In this document: one piece after another, positions 1 to 10,260 of the stretch | How positions within the stretch are numbered: position 1 is the stretch's first letter | Layout of the letters: every line of letters begins with the position of its first letter | Origin: Symbiodinium sp. CCMP2592 | Taxonomy: Eukaryota; Sar; Dinophyceae; Suessiales; Symbiodiniaceae | Direction: 5' to 3' | DNA: 64,000 nt | Assembly (NCBI GenBank): GCA_905221615.1 | Contig: CAJNDT010000602.1 | Location: 260,986-324,985, forward strand | The notes under the pieces: generated by a model | Seen by the model: only the letters and a program-made list of their open reading frames with translations | Database searches by the model: none | What the model was told of the DNA's origin: nothing | Program-made: the position numbers and the translations under genes

Positions 1-250
1 TCACCGGCAACTCGCAGGTCATAACCGTAAACCCTAAACCCTTAACCGTGGTATGAAACCAGAATTCGGCTCAAAAGCTGTTTCAGGTAGGGCATATTTA
101 ATATCGCTGTAACTACGAATAACACCCCTAAAGTACGCGCAAGTACTAAAACTCTACTACGAGTGCTATAACTACACAATGCACCAAAGTAGCCGGAGGA
201 GCGGTTCGAATTTCAGGAAAGAGGCCCCCAATAAAAGCCCTCCCCTCAAA
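1..250. other. no gene seen
   Basis: The first 250 bases contain a telomere-like AACCCTAAACCC stretch near position 30-45 and no convincing reading frame. Nothing else can be supported. Confidence 0.5.
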
Positions 251-370
251 TCGGGGGCCTCAAAAGGTAGGATGAAGGTAGGTGGGATATTCCCAAATAA
301 GAGTCCTTATATAAGGGATCCTTAATCCGGGAATCCCACCTACCTTCATCCCACCTTGTGAGGCCTCCGA
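251..370. repeat. inverted-repeat element J (MITE/introner-like)
   Basis: A 120-bp near-palindrome. The left arm (251-283) runs from TCGGGGGCCTC through AGGATGAAGGTAGGTGGGAT; the right arm (331-370) is its complement with a few mismatches. Only one copy was seen here. On the plus strand it could be read as an intron starting GTAGGATG and ending TTGTGAG, but no flanking exon is clear. It has the size and AT-rich centre of the other elements in this window. Confidence 0.55.
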
Positions 371-868
371 TCAAACAACTGCCACACCCCAGACTCTTCC
401 ATGATAGAAACAACAATCTCGATGCCAACTTATGCATCACGCCTCGGATTGGCGAACACTTTGTCCGGTCGGGTCTTCCCCTGTGTTGAGGGTGACAGGC
501 AGCCCAAGGGTTTGAGGATCTAGGGTTTTTGGGGTTTGTTTGCTTCTCTGTTCGTACTTAGGGCTTCAAAAAAGGCTTCTCCAGGCTGACGATTCCGTTG
601 TAAGAACTTTTCTCGACAGGGTGTAGGACCATAGGATGTGTAGGCCGTACGGTGTTGGTGTTCTGATGGTTCAGGGTTCGGTGACAGCGCTGCTTGCCGT
701 ACGATGTACACGGCGTCATGTGCAGTTAGGATGTATAGCTACCTTGATAGTAACACTACATCGCCAATGATCCCACTGTACTTGCTACAACCCTACACAC
801 CTACTTGTACCCATATTGCTTGAAGCACTCCTGGCAAGAATCCATTTACTTTGGCCCCTGGTGCGAGC
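371..868. other. no gene seen
   Basis: About 500 bases with only short chance frames on both strands. No repeat or motif was recognised. Confidence 0.4.
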
Positions 869-953
869 CTTGTGGCGGGGCCTGTAGCTGCTGCCACAGG
901 CGCCGCAAGCTTTGCTCCTCTGCGCGTAGATGCTCCAACTCGTCGTTTGCAGC
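869..953 (-). CDS. possible internal exon, coiled-coil-like
   Basis: On the minus strand a frame without stops reads ANDELEHLRAEEQSLRRLW and then a Gln-rich segment. It lies between an acceptor-like CTTGCAG and a GC-type donor (CACAAG|GCTCGC). The 85-base length gives 28 codons plus one base. The charged heptad-like pattern suggests a coiled coil. The gene is not recognised and no partner exon was linked, so this is tentative. Confidence 0.3.
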
Positions 954-1185
954 CTGCAAGGGTAAAATGCTACAGCTCCCGGGGAAAGGGTTCACCCTTA
1001 CCCCTCCACCTTGACGAATGAAACGCACTAACTACAGTGAAGCATGCGAGTCCTAAACGTTACATCACTGAATAGCAGGGACCCCGAGTCCACAGTTTCT
1101 ACACGCACTCTGCCACCTGCGCCAGTAGGTTTGCGCCGGGGGAGTCCTGAACGCACAAACGAGGACTGACTTGCGTGCCGTGACA

Positions 1186-1187
1186 CC

Positions 1188-1217
<30 letters not shown>
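1186..1217. repeat. (TA)n microsatellite
   Basis: Uninterrupted alternating TA of about 30 bases. Confidence 0.9.
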
Positions 1218-1220
<3 letters not shown>

Positions 1221-1804
1221 CCAACATCCCCTAGGCTCGTAATCGAGCGGCCTTTGCGGAGGAACTCTAGTAAAGCACACGGATGCTATGATCTGAGGAA
1301 CATTCGATAGATCACGCATGCTCTAGTGTAAACATGTCAGAAGGTTGAATGGAGTCTCTATGCACTGCAAAGCCTGCATGCACCAGCAGGCCTGCAACAT
1401 CGCTGCTGGCGTTGCAAGTAGTACGGACGTGGCTGTCTCCGTCCCATCATGTAAAACCGGCGCTGCCAGGGAAACATCAGAGGTTCGAGAAACATTCTTT
1501 GCTGCCAGGCACGGTGAGGCTCCCCAGTGTTGAGACATAGGGCCAGCGAATGGTGCCGAGACCGGAGAGTGCACCAACTTGGCTCCGACGTCTAGAGCCT
1601 CGACAGTACGTCGTGCTGGACTCTTCGTCGGCAGAGCTGCTGTCGGTGATGGGCTGCGTGGTGCCGCTGAAGATGTCGACCCCCGGCACGGTTCTCCATA
1701 ACTCTCCTTCTTTCACACACACGAGCGGGTGACTAATGTTGAAACCACGGACGACATCTGCCGAAATTGAAGAGCCGTGTCACGCGGCATTCAAAGGCGC
1801 TGAG

Positions 1805-1974
1805 CTCGTGCGGAGCGCGAACTTCATGACGGGGCTTGGCTGGCCTACGGCCGAATCACCGTATTGGAAAAGTTTACGGAACTGCAGCAGTGCCTGGAAA
1901 AAGCTCACGCCAACAATCCGGGCTCAAAGCACACAGCCCCCAGGCTCGCCGTAGTTTCAATGAAGAATGTTTAA
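1805..1974 (+). CDS. possible 3' exon, unknown protein
   Basis: After an acceptor-like CGCTGAG, a stop-free plus-strand frame (first full codon at 1807) reads RAERELHDGAWLAYGRITV, then a helical LEKFTELQQCLEKAHANN segment, and ends VVSMKNV with TAA at 1972-1974. It contains no early ATG, which fits a terminal exon. Composition is protein-like but the family is not recognised and upstream exons were not located. Confidence 0.35.
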
Positions 1975-2618
1975 AACAAAAACTGATCTTTCCACGAAGC
2001 CTAGGCGGAGGCAGGAAGGCAGCTAGGCCCTGTCCTTTCTCCATGGCGCAGCATTGGTTCTATTCTGCCTGCGCCCTGAATCAAGCTTTCGTGTGCATGG
2101 CGTATGGCGGTGGTCTGGAGCTGTTCGCCAGTGCTGGCCGTAATGCCGCAACATAGGACTCCTCAGTGCTTGCACTGCCTTAGCCGAAAAATCCTATCTT
2201 CTGAGGGTTCCTACTTATTATGGTCTCTGTTTGGAGTTACTGAGGAAGGTAAGTACTTTGGGCTGCAAGTACAAGCTAGCACTACCCGGATCCAGCCTGA
2301 GCCATATCGGCTGTACGGACGCACAGCTGCAAGGTACACCACTGCTCAATTTAATTTCCGTCCTCTCGCCCATTTATTCCTTTACTCATGCCTTGCTCAG
2401 TCATGCATCTTTTGATGAAGAAAACTTACAAATCCCCTGATGCTTCCGCCGTCTTTTGCATGCTCTGGCTGCAGCCAAGTGGTTTGGCTTTGGCACCTCC
2501 CAGTCCGGGCTAAGAAGGCAAGCCCGTCACCTCGGGTGAGCTTTCACAAGCACCATACGAGGCCGCGCTCGCGGCAGCATGCGGGCTGCAGTCTCCTTAG
2601 AACCCATGGACAGGAGCA

Positions 2619-2727
2619 CCCAGACCTTCCAAAATCCCTTAATTAAGGAATATACCTTAAATTATAATGGGATCCCCAATATGAATTAAGGTATATTCCT
2701 TAATTAAGGGATTTTGGAAGGTCTGGG
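2619..2727. repeat. inverted-repeat element family A, copy 1
   Basis: Long inverted repeat with ends CCCAGACCTTCCAAAATCCC and the exact complement, both arms carrying TTAATTAAGG, around a short AT-rich spacer. Two relatives lie at 40465-40581 (same ends) and 10571-10669 (divergent ends). A 2-bp direct repeat CA flanks this copy. Non-autonomous MITE-like element; no coding capacity. Confidence 0.75.
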
Positions 2728-3060
2728 CAGTAACCCTCGCCTCAATTCTGAGCACTTTGGAGGAAGAACCGCGAGAATGCAGGCTTGCCCTGGCACCGCC
2801 ACTGTAGGCTCCTGGCGCAGAGGTTCCCCAAAGCTCTCCTCGCAGAAATACATCAGGATACCTCCAGCGATCCTTCGCTGCAGCTCACAACTCATGCAGC
2901 TTCTTCCGTGCAACAAGAAAATCGTGCACAATATGCTCGGGAGCTACTGTTTCCCGGACCCCGCGCTGTCTGGGCTAGTGACAAAATATGCACGGCAGTA
3001 TCAAGCAAAGTGGAGCTTTTGGCAAATGACCATGTTGGAATGACCTGTCGCTTGATTTAG
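2728..3060 (+). CDS. weak coding candidate downstream of element A
   Basis: A frame opened by TTG at 2785 runs 91 codons to TAG at 3058. The middle part (ALLAEIHQDTSSDPSLQLTT and the following Gln/Arg-rich stretch) is protein-like, but there is no ATG, no clear splice acceptor and no recognised domain. It may be a terminal exon or chance. Confidence 0.2.
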
Positions 3061-3490
3061 CCCACGTGTCATTCCGATGGCCATGAAAAGGATGGGCAGC
3101 TCAGGAAAGACGGCCTGCAGGTGCACAAGGATATGGTGGAACACTCTCCACCTTTCGCACATGTCGGGTGCCAGGGTCAACAGTAGCCCCGCCATGCTGC
3201 TACTCTGTCTCGTGCCAGGGGGAGCTTAGCAGAAGTCTCCATTGTGCTTGATTACATGAGCCTGTGGCCTGGATCTTTTAAGAACCCCAAACCCTGAATT
3301 GGACCTTAAATCCTAAACCCGAGCCCCCCGGGCCAGAAGCTCGCCGACGCTGGCGGCACTCGTAATAGCCCCGACGCTCAGGAACAAGTTGATGACTCCT
3401 TGAGCCGAAGGAGTCAATAATTATAGGTTCCTGTATATAAAAGGATCCTTAAGGAATCCCCTAAAGGGTTCTATAATGGGGTTCTACAAT

Positions 3491-3600
3491 ATAGGGGTGC
3501 CTTAATACATAATTCGAATAAGGTTTTGGAGCCCCTTCTACTATTTTTGTAATAAGGAAGCCCCCAAAATCGTATAGGTAATTTTTGAGTCTCCTACAGT
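3491..3600. repeat. inverted-repeat element family B, copy 1 (degenerate)
   Basis: Starts ATAGGGGTGCCTTAATACAT and contains the family's internal signature of GGTTTTGGAGCCCC followed by AATAAGGAAGCCCCCAAAA. The right terminus is eroded. Family B has about eleven recognisable copies in this window, consensus ends TATAGGGGCCTTAATAATTA. Confidence 0.6.
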
Positions 3601-3690
3601 AAGGGTTGTTGCTCGCTGGGTGGAGGGTGTGACATTCTGAAGCACGGCACCCTATGACCCCAAGCCCTCTATGCCAGCATAAAGTAAAAG

Positions 3691-3775
3691 CCAGAAAGTT
3701 GAAATATGATTATCCTAAACCAATTATGGTAAATTATAAGGTAGCCTACCCTGAAACCATATTCCAACTTTCTGG
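3691..3775. repeat. inverted-repeat element I
   Basis: Ends CCAGAAAGTTG and CAACTTTCTGG are exact complements, with TTGAAATATG/CATATTCCAA continuing the arms. It is flanked by a 2-bp AG repeat. Single copy here. Confidence 0.6.
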
Positions 3776-4037
3776 AGTTCCCTTTAGCTTCTGGCACTGC
3801 GGTTACACGTAGCATTGCGCACCCCGATTCCTGAAGCTGGTGCCCTTGGAAAGTGCTCCAAAGAATCCACTCAAAATACGCAAAATGCAGGGCCAGAACA
3901 AATAGGCTCTGTTCACTTGAGTTCCCTTCTATGATCAAAATCTAACCTCCTCCAAGACGTTCTCTGAATGTTAACCTGTGGATGGCCTGGCGCGGTGGAT
4001 CTGACAGTCGTCGGGAAGATCTCGGTCATATACACAC

Positions 4038-4584
4038 CTGATGCCGGAGAGCAGTGCAGCAATCCAGAAACTGGGCGTGCTGTTCTCGATGTGTGACTGC
4101 ACTTTGCTGACTCCGCTTTGGCATGCCTTCAGCGGGATATTGTAAGCCCGGACTGATTGACAAATGCCGAAATGCTTTCATTAATCTCCTTTCCGCGGCT
4201 GTTGCGCACACTTTGGCCGCTGCCGATCAAAAGCTTGAAAGTACTTTACAAGGAAAGCCTGACAGTGGCAAGCGATGTGATTGATACGCTCTGCCACTGC
4301 AAGCGAAAGGCTAAGTAGATCGTGGCAGCGTCTTAAAAGCCTTCATTGGAATGTATGCTGATCGCTGCTCTCACACGGTGAAGATGTCAAGGACTGTCTG
4401 CTCAGTCTGCTCTGTCTCAGTCGCTCGGCACTTGTCGAAGTTCGAGTTCGCAAACAATCTGGGTGCGATCGTCTGTATGGATGAAACAAGCAGGGTCTTC
4501 CCCATTGGGCTGTTGGCTTTGCGGAGCACGGCTGTAAGGGCAGCATCCTCGACCTGCTCCTTTAACGTCTTCGGCGGCGCAGGG
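4038..4584 (-). CDS. three exons of an unrecognised gene
   Basis: Exon a (4377-4584) follows acceptor CTACAG, reads TLKEQVEDAALTAVLRKANS and on through TLLVSSIQTIAPRLFANSNF, and ends at donor ACC|GTGTGAGAG. Exon b (about 4145-4233) follows TTTCAAG and reads LLIGSGQSVRNSRGKEINES. Exon c (4038-4101) reads HIENSTPSFWIAALLSGI and ends CAG|GTGTGTATATG. Frames are open only between these splice signals. The protein family is not recognised. Exon b may be joined by a GC donor; its 3' edge is uncertain. Same strand as the sulfatase upstream. Confidence 0.5.
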
Positions 4585-4689
4585 CTGTAGAACCTTAACT
4601 TCCCAAATGATTACACATGAGGCGAAACTTTCCGAATAACACTAAGTCAGAAGACACCAAAAGTTAAAGACTTATTTAAGTTTTGGTCA

Positions 4690-4965
4690 CCCAGAACTGC
4701 AGAACCCTTGATTGCTGAAAGGATCCCTGAAGGAATCCTAAAGGATCCCTGAAGGGAACCCTAAAGGATCCCTCAAAGAACCCTTGTAAAGGATCCCTCA
4801 GTGCCCTGTAAACAAAGGAACTCCCCGGAGTCCACAAAGGGCCCGAAAGTCCGGCTATGGTCCTTAGTTGCCCAGCTCGTACTTGGAGGGTCATGGGACT
4901 CTCCTTAAAGGGATCTATAGGGTCCCTCAAATGGATCTATAGGGTTCCTTGAAGGGATCTAAGGG
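4690..4965. repeat. degenerate short tandem repeat of GGATCCCT(G/C)AA
   Basis: About ten variants of AAGGATCCCTGAAGGAA follow each other. The minus strand gives a chance frame with repeated DPLxGFLQGSF-like words, a consequence of the repeat. A related repeat is at 57350-57535. Confidence 0.6.
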
Positions 4966-5650
4966 TGTTTTGTCCCTCTCGCATTGCTTGGAAGTCTACG
5001 ATTTACAGGGTTTAGGGTTTAAGGTCTGCTTGGAGAATCATGGGACTTTCTCCCTGCTACCTTCGCAAGGACGAGGCCCGCATTTCAGGGTATGCTCGGT
5101 CATCAGGGACTTAGTAAGTAGGGTTACCAACAAGTTAGTTATACGATGCGGCTATACTTATAGTTTCTTGTCGCCATGTGTTTTAATTAAGGCTTTGGGG
5201 CTTTGTACATGGCCTCAGGGTTCGACACTAGGAACAGTCGTAACACTGGGCGCTGTGTGCGGAAACCAGAGTAATGAACCCCGACAAGGTAGGTTTTGAG
5301 AGCTACAGGTAGTCATATTAGTCATTTCTGTTTAGGTGTAAAGAAGTTGTAACAAATTGCCACAAGACTGAACTTGGAATTTTGGATCGGGGCTTGGGAT
5401 TTATACGGTGGGTGCTTTTTCCCTCCAACTTCGCAAGAACGAGGACCGCATGGCAGGGTAGTTCGCATGAACAGCTGACTACAGCTGCAGGTTTCGTGAA
5501 GCTAAGTGGGCTAGACATTGTAAAGGTGTAGCATTTAGGGCTTAGAAAATTTTTACACCATATTATATTACATTCTAGTGTGTTGTGATATCTCATGAGA
5601 TCTTAGGTTGTATCATTTTCCACCAAAAGGTGCACAGTTCACAAAATCAA

Positions 5651-5750
5651 CTACCAAGGATCGATGGCCATCTCGCAGGCCTCGATGCGATCGAGACCAC
5701 GATCGGGATTGAAAAGGTCCTTCTTGCGTCTTTGATAGGGTTGAGGTTTC
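5651..5750 (-). pseudogene. relic of a sulfatase C-terminus
   Basis: The minus strand reads RRKKDLFNPDRGLDRIEACE, then MAIDPW and TAG at 5651-5653. The KDLFNP word matches the end of the intact sulfatase just upstream (NKDLFNPTQQ), and a tail of the type LFNPDRG...ACE is common at the end of related algal sulfatases. It is preceded by sequence that no longer aligns, so it is probably a decayed duplicate or an abandoned last exon of the same gene. Confidence 0.45.
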
Positions 5751-5966
5751 GACTCGCTCGACGCTGGCACGGCTTCATGAGGTCTCGTTCCGTGCGTAGG
5801 ACTCAGGGTTTAGGGTCCCTAAACCCTGTAAACCACACGATTTTATAGGTTTATAGGGTGGCGAGGCTGCTCGTGGCGAACCCACACATTACCTTGAAGC
5901 GCTGGCGTTAGGGATGCTCTTTACTTGGGAATGGCCTGGGAACTGCTCGGAGGTTCTATAGCTTGT

Positions 5967-8111
5967 CTATTGTTGCGTAGGGTTGAAGAGGTCCTTGTTC
6001 AATTCTTCCAGCGTCTCTTGAAGAGCCTTGAGAGTTCCGGCATACTTGGGGTCGTGTGCCAGGTTGACGTGCTCAGTGGGATCCTCCTCGACATTCACCA
6101 GGCAGCCAGCCCCGCAGTCGATGGTCCAGGTCTGTCTGTCGATTTCGGCCTGCGACTGGGCGACCGGCAAGGGCTCTCCAAAAACCTTCATATCTTGTTG
6201 CGGCGGCAGCGGCCCGTTTTGGTCCTTGAGTGTGTGCACCGTAGAGCAATTGGGATAAAGCGGCCCCTGCCAGGTACTGAGCACCTGCTTGCCTGTCACC
6301 AGTTTGAACGGCCAGCGCAGCACAGCCTGTGAGCTGAGATGCATCGGCCCTGTGCGACCAGGCTTGTCATTGATAATGTTGTCCCACTGCGGCATGCTGT
6401 CCACAGGATGAAGCAGTGGCAAGCCCTTCTCCTTTAGGAACTGGTTAGCCTTTTCGGATTTGTGATCGGTCATGTCAACACCCGCCAGCTGCGTGAGGGT
6501 ACCATACCAGTCCGCGACGTTGATGATTCCGGTGTATTTTGCCCCTCGCCTTTTCTCAGGCACAAAGCCACCAGAAACCCAAGCATTGGTGCGTACACCG
6601 CCGTCCCAATCGGTGTATTTTCCACCTGGGTGGTTGTCAAAATTATGGTCCCTTTTGGGGTACGAGTACCCCAAATATTAGGTGCCGTTTTATGATAAGG
6701 ACCCCAAAATACAATAACAATAATACTAAGGACCCCAAAAGGGACCCTAATATTGACAACCACCCACCTCGCAAAGGATGATTGGAAGCGGCCCCAGGCT
6801 CGTAGATGGGGCCGCCATTGTCGGAGGTGAAAATGATCCTAAGATGCCCAGTAGCCTAGGAAGAAAAAGGGGCTCCCTTTTTGGTGCTGGGTAGCTTTAT
6901 AAGGAACCTGGGACTACAAAAAGGGCAAAAGGGCCCACTCAAAGGGGCCTAGAATCAGCGTGTTGTCGTACATCTTCTTCTGCTTCAGTGCATCGACAGC
7001 CTCGCCGATGGCGGCGTCCATGTAAAGAGTCATTGCAGCGTAAAGGCGCCTGTTCTCACCTGGGTTGTACCCTAAGGCCCTAAAGTAGTTCCTTTTTGGG
7101 GTTCATATTTAGAATCCTATTAGGTAATCCCAAAAAGGAACTACTTTGGGGCCTATGGGTAGTTTTGGGGCTCTGAAAAGTATTTATGAATAGGTAGCCC
7201 TATAGGAACCATAAGGGAAATTAAACAGTTTCCCAAATTGCCACCTAGTCACTGTCAATGGCCTTGCCACCTGCTGCAGAAACCAAGGCGTCCAGCTTCT
7301 GGAGCCAGGCTTTGGGCACTTGCAGGGGCGTGTGGAGCAGGTGGAAGGAATAAAACAAGAAGAGCGGGTTCTCTGACTTTGAAGTGTCGTGATTGTGAAT
7401 GATCTGCAACACTCGCTCCTTGAAGAGATGCTCTTCGTAGCATCCGGGATCTGACTCCTCATCCTCCTGGCAGGCCGCTGACAAGGAGATCGCATCGCGC
7501 ACGGGACCGGAATATGTCTCGTTGTGCATTGAAAGATCTCGCATGCGGTTTAAGCAAGCATCGATCTCACCAGTAGCCAGGAACACGGTGCTCTTGTGCC
7601 AATAGTCATTGGCATGCTGGTAGTAACCGTACCAGCTCTCATATCCGCGGCCCTTCGGTGAGTGTTCGGGAGTGGCCATGCCCGCATCCCACTTCCCCAC
7701 AATGTGCGTCCTGTAGCCTCCATCCCGCAACTTCTCGGCAATGCCTGTCATGTTCCTTGGGATGCCGGCATATCCGCTCACAGGGTCATTGTAGTTGCGG
7801 GAAGTGACTGCCGAGTTGACGGGATTCACATGCACGGCAAGACGACCCGACTGGATGGATGATCGAGTCGGGGAACAGATCTTGTAGGTGTAGTGCCGCT
7901 CCAGCAGAATGCCTTCGTCAATCAAAGCATCCATGTTCGGCGTGTGCACCTCCACCTTGCCTTGCTGCTCCTCGGGAGTGGAAGGGGCATCCCGCCGGTG
8001 CACGCCCATGTTGCCCCAGCCATAGTCGTCTGCCAGAATGAACAGCACATGTGGTTTGGCTTCCGCCACCAGCGGCACGACCGCCAGGAGAGGCAGAACG
8101 AAGAAAGCCAT
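5967..8111 (-). CDS. type I sulfatase, arylsulfatase B-like, 4 exons
   Basis: Predicted to hydrolyse sulfate esters of polysaccharides or glycosaminoglycan-like substrates in the secretory pathway or outside the cell. Exons (transcript order): 7253-8111, 6957-7059, 6768-6838, 5967-6625; total 1692 nt, 563 aa, in phase throughout. The ATG at 8111 gives a signal peptide MAFFVLPLLAVVPLVAEA. Next comes VLFILADDYGWGN (metal ligands), then CSPTRSSIQSGR, the formylglycine sulfatase signature with Cys, HIVGKWDAG (catalytic Lys), FTSDNGG in exon 3 (metal Asp/Asn) and PGGKYTDWDGGVR-type sequence in exon 4. An upstream in-frame ATG at 8198 would add 29 aa; the signal peptide favours 8111. Oddities: GKWDAG instead of the usual GKWHLG, and all three introns are unusual (listed separately). 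Function is by family signature; substrate unknown. Confidence 0.88.
6626..6767 (-). mobile_element. introner, family E, copy 1 = sulfatase intron 3
   Basis: The intron is exactly the element. Minus strand: CGAG|GTGGGTGGTTGTC ... GACAACCACCCAG|GTGGA. Terminal inverted repeats GGGTGGTTGTCAA are flanked by direct repeats ACCT (6624-6627 and 6766-6769, plus strand). Splicing uses GT from one duplication and AG at the other, restoring the codons for PLRGGKYTDW. A second internal pair, GGGTCCCTTTTGGGG and its complement, extends the hairpin. Confidence 0.85.
6839..6956 (-). other. sulfatase intron 2, GA-AG boundaries
   Basis: To restore the conserved reading TLIIFTSDNGG, the intron must start GATTCTAGG and end ATCTTAG. 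GT or GC donors nearby give a frameshift. GA donors are a known minor class in dinoflagellates. An imperfect internal hairpin (CCCTTTTTG ... CAAAAAGGG) is present but clean terminal repeats are not. Confidence 0.7.
7060..7252 (-). other. sulfatase intron 1 containing family C element
   Basis: GTGACTAGG ... CAACCCAG, joining AIDS to ENRRLYAAM in phase. The plus-strand segment 7069-7160 is a family C inverted repeat (ACCCTAAGGCCCTAAAGTAG ... CTACTTTGGGGCCTATGGGT). Relatives are at 33388-33485 and 40582-40650. Here the element is smaller than the intron, so it is nested or decayed. Confidence 0.7.
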
Positions 8112-8468
8112 GCTTCGGAGATTGGACGGTAAGCTGAGCAGCTTGGCCAAAACTGTTTGCAGAAGCATGGCAAGCACAACCGCCTCTCTTGGTGACATGA
8201 ATCTAAACCGACAAGTTACATACGGGGTATATACACAGGTGATCAGGCGTCCAGGGCCTAGGGCATGATAAGCATGGGCATCGTCCTGGCTCGAGCGCGG
8301 CCTCCCACGCTCCAAATCAGTTCCTCGAAAACCGCCGAAATGAACAGCGCTCCCACCGCCTCGGTTGGTCGCGCGCTCCGTTGGAGCGTGACTGTGAAAC
8401 CCAAGTATACAACTAGTGATAACTAGTGACTATAGTGCCTACTTCGGCGTCTAAAGTCGAATGTTAGG

Positions 8469-8866
8469 CTATTTGGAATCATAGGGACAGCCAATCGACA
8501 GCAAAGAGCGGATTTCCTGCAACATCTGGGCGGTGGTCAAAATTAGGGTCCGTTTTGGGTACCCTAAATATTAGGTGCCGTACTATTATGGGACCATAAT
8601 ATTGACAACCACCCATCTTGCAACGGAGGTGCAAGGATGGGGCTCGAGGTCGCAGCAATCATAAGAAGCAAAGCGCCTCCTCCGAAGAAGCCCAGCTGTA
8701 TCAGGGGCACACGGCGAAACCCTTAGTAACGGTGCAGGGTTAGGATTTACAACGATCTCTCTCTCTCTCTCTCTGTCTCCGTCTCCGTCTCTCGCTGTCG
8801 CTCTCGCTCTCGCTCTCGCACTCGCACTCGCACTCGCTCTCGCTCTCGCTCTCGCTCTCGCTCTCG

Positions 8867-8940
<74 letters not shown>

Positions 8941-8983
8941 TTCTGTAGATATGTATATATGCACATAAACAGAAACATATGTG

Positions 8984-9025
<42 letters not shown>

Positions 9026-10260
9026 GGCATGCATGCTCGCATGTATGTGTGGCACATGGGAGGTCACAGAGCCCCCGCAAAAGAGGACCGCCAAAGATTG
9101 CAAGCAGGTGTCGGTCAATGACGCAGATCTCGGGGCCTCCCAGAACGAGCAGTACCACGCCCGCCGCTTTCCCGCATGGTCCTGCCATCATGGCCTGAGA
9201 GCTCGTTCCGAACCCAACTATCGACAGGTCGCACCAGTTGGGTAGATTTTTCGCCTCCAAGCCCGCAACCCCTCACGATCTACCCCAGACTGAAAATCTG
9301 TGTTGGTGGCTGCGACCGAAGCGCCGGCTGAACGTACTGCTGAAATCCGCGGCTCTTGAAGTACTCGATAAGCCAGTAGAACAAGCCGCTGTTGTAATAA
9401 CCAAGCCTCGGCACGAAGCCCGATACAAGAAGTTATTGAGTTGAAGTTCATCCATGCGGTATCGTAGCAAAGGGCTATATGCTTATATGTATTAATAATC
9501 CTGACTAGCCAACCTCCCCAGGACCTCAAGAGCGGGGTTGAGTAGCTGACCAGGGGTCTTCAGGGGTCGACATGGATCGAAAGAAATAAGCGGTATCTGT
9601 CCATGACAGTTCTTGATCTGCAGCCGGAGTAGCATGAAGTAAGCGCAGCAAAGCACCAGCAACGGAGACCGCACATCAGGCGCAAGAAGCTCTGACAGTC
9701 CTAGGGGAAAGGTTTGCGTTTAATGTAATTACTTTCTTGGACAGGTTATGCTAAGAATTAAACATATTTTTTGCCTCCTGCATGGCCTGGTACGCGAAGC
9801 AGGGAAATATGTCACATAGTCTTAAACATATATAGCCAGCAGTTCGCTGTCCTATGCATGCGGCGGCAGGCCTACTTAAAAATGACGCCAACCCCTTCAC
9901 TTGGTAGGAAGGCTCGATCGTGCCAGGAGCGATGTTGGACTTCCTGCCCTTCCATTGCCTGATGCAAACAGTTCGAAAGGGCGGATGACAAACTGCTGAG
10001 TTAGACCGTGCTTGCTGGCATGGACTGCCATAACAGCATTCCCAGTTGCCGGGTCTAGCTTGGCAACGTCGATGACATCGTCACTTCCATCGTCATCTGC
10101 TTCCTCTTTGGCCCGGACATGCCCGGACCCATCACTCGAGAATCATGAACCAACGAACATTCAGATGCGTCTTTCAACAGCAACGCCGCCATCCAGGCAG
10201 ACAGTCCTTCACTCGTCGCAGTTGCTCAATGCACCGGGTCATGTTGCCGTCCACTGCAAA
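8469..10260 (-). CDS. multi-exon gene, unknown membrane-associated protein
   Basis: Readable exons in transcript order: about 10195-10260 (DGNMTRCIEQLRRVK), about 9965-10141 (acidic KEEADDDGSDDVIDVAKLDP, then HGLTQQFVIRPFELFA), about 9505-9600 (GQIPLISFDPCRPLKTPGQL), 9289-9440 (VSGFVPRLGYYNSGLFYWLI, then a Gln/Pro-rich end at donor GG|GTAGATCG), about 9060-9262 (CDLSIVGFGTSSQAMMAG, VVLLVLGGPEICVIDRHLL), 8618-8695 (GFFGGGALLLMIAATSSPIL), 8469-8525 (MLQEIRSLLSIGCPYDSK, TAG at 8469). Hydrophobic stretches suggest membrane spans. The large intron near 8.75-9.02 kb holds CT and TA microsatellites. The 5' end is not found. It lies 357 bp upstream of the sulfatase start on the same strand. Family not recognised; individual joins except the last are inferred. 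Confidence 0.55.
8526..8617 (-). mobile_element. introner, family E, copy 2 = GA-AG intron
   Basis: Minus strand: CCGTTGCAA|GATGGGTGGTTGTCAA ... CCACCGCCCAG|ATGTTGCAG, phase 0, joining PPLQ to MLQEI. The element (8528-8614) has ends GGGTGGTTGTCAA and its complement with two changes, flanked by direct repeats ATCT on the plus strand. It shares the inner GGGTACCCTAAATATTAGGT with the copies at 6626 and 45166. Confidence 0.75.
8755..9019. repeat. (CT)n, (CTCTCG)n and (TA)n microsatellites
   Basis: CT-rich from about 8755 to 8937, with a CTCTCG hexamer phase at 8805-8872, then (TA)n at 8985-9019. They fall in an intron of the membrane-protein gene. Open frames across them are low-complexity artefacts. 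Confidence 0.85.

Noticed and set aside
8586-9260. 224-codon minus-strand frame across the CT/TA repeats
   Set aside because: More than half is Arg/Glu or Tyr/Ile repeats from microsatellites. Only its N-terminal third was kept as an exon of the membrane-protein gene.
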